The position numbers and the translations under genes were made by a program. A model generated the notes under the pieces. It had not been told where the DNA came from and ran no database searches. It saw only the letters and a program-made list of their open reading frames with translations. A stretch of 9,338 nucleotides of DNA from Planctomycetaceae bacterium UBA4732 (GTDB lineage: Bacteria > Planctomycetota > Planctomycetia > Gemmatales > Gemmataceae), in contig DHJA01000224.1 of the NCBI GenBank assembly GCA_002404095.1, forward strand, positions 15,474-24,811. The letters run 5' to 3'. Numbering within the stretch: the stretch's first letter is position 1; each line of letters starts with the position of its first letter. This document shows, one piece after another, positions 9,297 through 9,338 of the stretch.

Positions 9297-9338
9297 CGTT
9301 TAGCCGCGACCCGAAGGGGAGCGCGGGGAGACGCGCTC
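9297..9338. repeat. Partial palindromic element (right window edge)
   Basis: Positions 9297-9328 are identical over 32 bases to 2606-2637, the left arm of the complete hairpin. Here the turn differs: GAGCGCG (9319-9325), a six-base loop, then CGCGCTC (9332-9338), where the window ends as the second arm begins. It starts two bases after the bpt stop codon and could form the 3' end of that transcript. Confidence 0.9.

Overview
The window is high-GC bacterial chromosome with eight protein genes that can be assigned to families, one possible very small gene, and two families of palindromic repeats. The best guess at host is a planctomycete, perhaps Gemmataceae-like. Reasons are the base composition, the type of ars proteins, an RNase E/G with a very large disordered insert, and many interspersed palindromes. 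This placement is inference from general resemblance and is not proven by any marker here.

Layout. Positions 52-1800 (+) encode enzyme I of the phosphotransferase system (ptsI). After a gap of about 240 bases come two genes that overlap by ATGA. The first is a DUF2344 / TIGR03936 'radical SAM-linked' protein (2044-2859). The second is an RNase E/G family endoribonuclease (2856-5447). Facing them on the minus strand is a run transcribed from right to left: a possible 28-residue peptide (7623-7709), arsC arsenate reductase (7223-7618), arsM arsenite methyltransferase (6136-7023) and rdgB/HAM1 inosine triphosphate pyrophosphatase (5489-6085). Diverging from the ars genes, on the plus strand, are a short-chain dehydrogenase (7761-8540) and, 10 bases later, an aminoacyl-tRNA-protein transferase of the Bpt/Ate family (8551-9294).

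How the genes relate. ArsC reduces arsenate to arsenite and ArsM methylates arsenite, so together they form a small arsenic module. No arsR regulator and no arsB/acr3 pump is in the window. DUF2344 and RNase E/G are a recurrent pair, and the 4-base overlap implies translational coupling. PtsI, RdgB, the dehydrogenase and Bpt look like ordinary housekeeping or single-purpose genes.

Most unusual is a family of palindromic elements with core arm CGTTTAGCCGCGACCCGAAG... A partial arm sits at position 1, a partial copy follows the last stop codon at the right edge, and a complete hairpin lies inside the DUF2344 coding sequence. That internal copy has perfect 45-base arms and a 10-base loop (2589-2688). 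It keeps the reading frame open and adds about 33 residues to the protein. It resembles in concept the protein-embedded palindromic elements of Rickettsia. A second, unrelated palindromic cluster built on GTTCCCAAAC/GTTTGGGAAC fills the arsC-arsM gap. The RNase E/G is also notable: an Asp/Arg/Pro-rich insert of about 360 residues splits its S1 domain.
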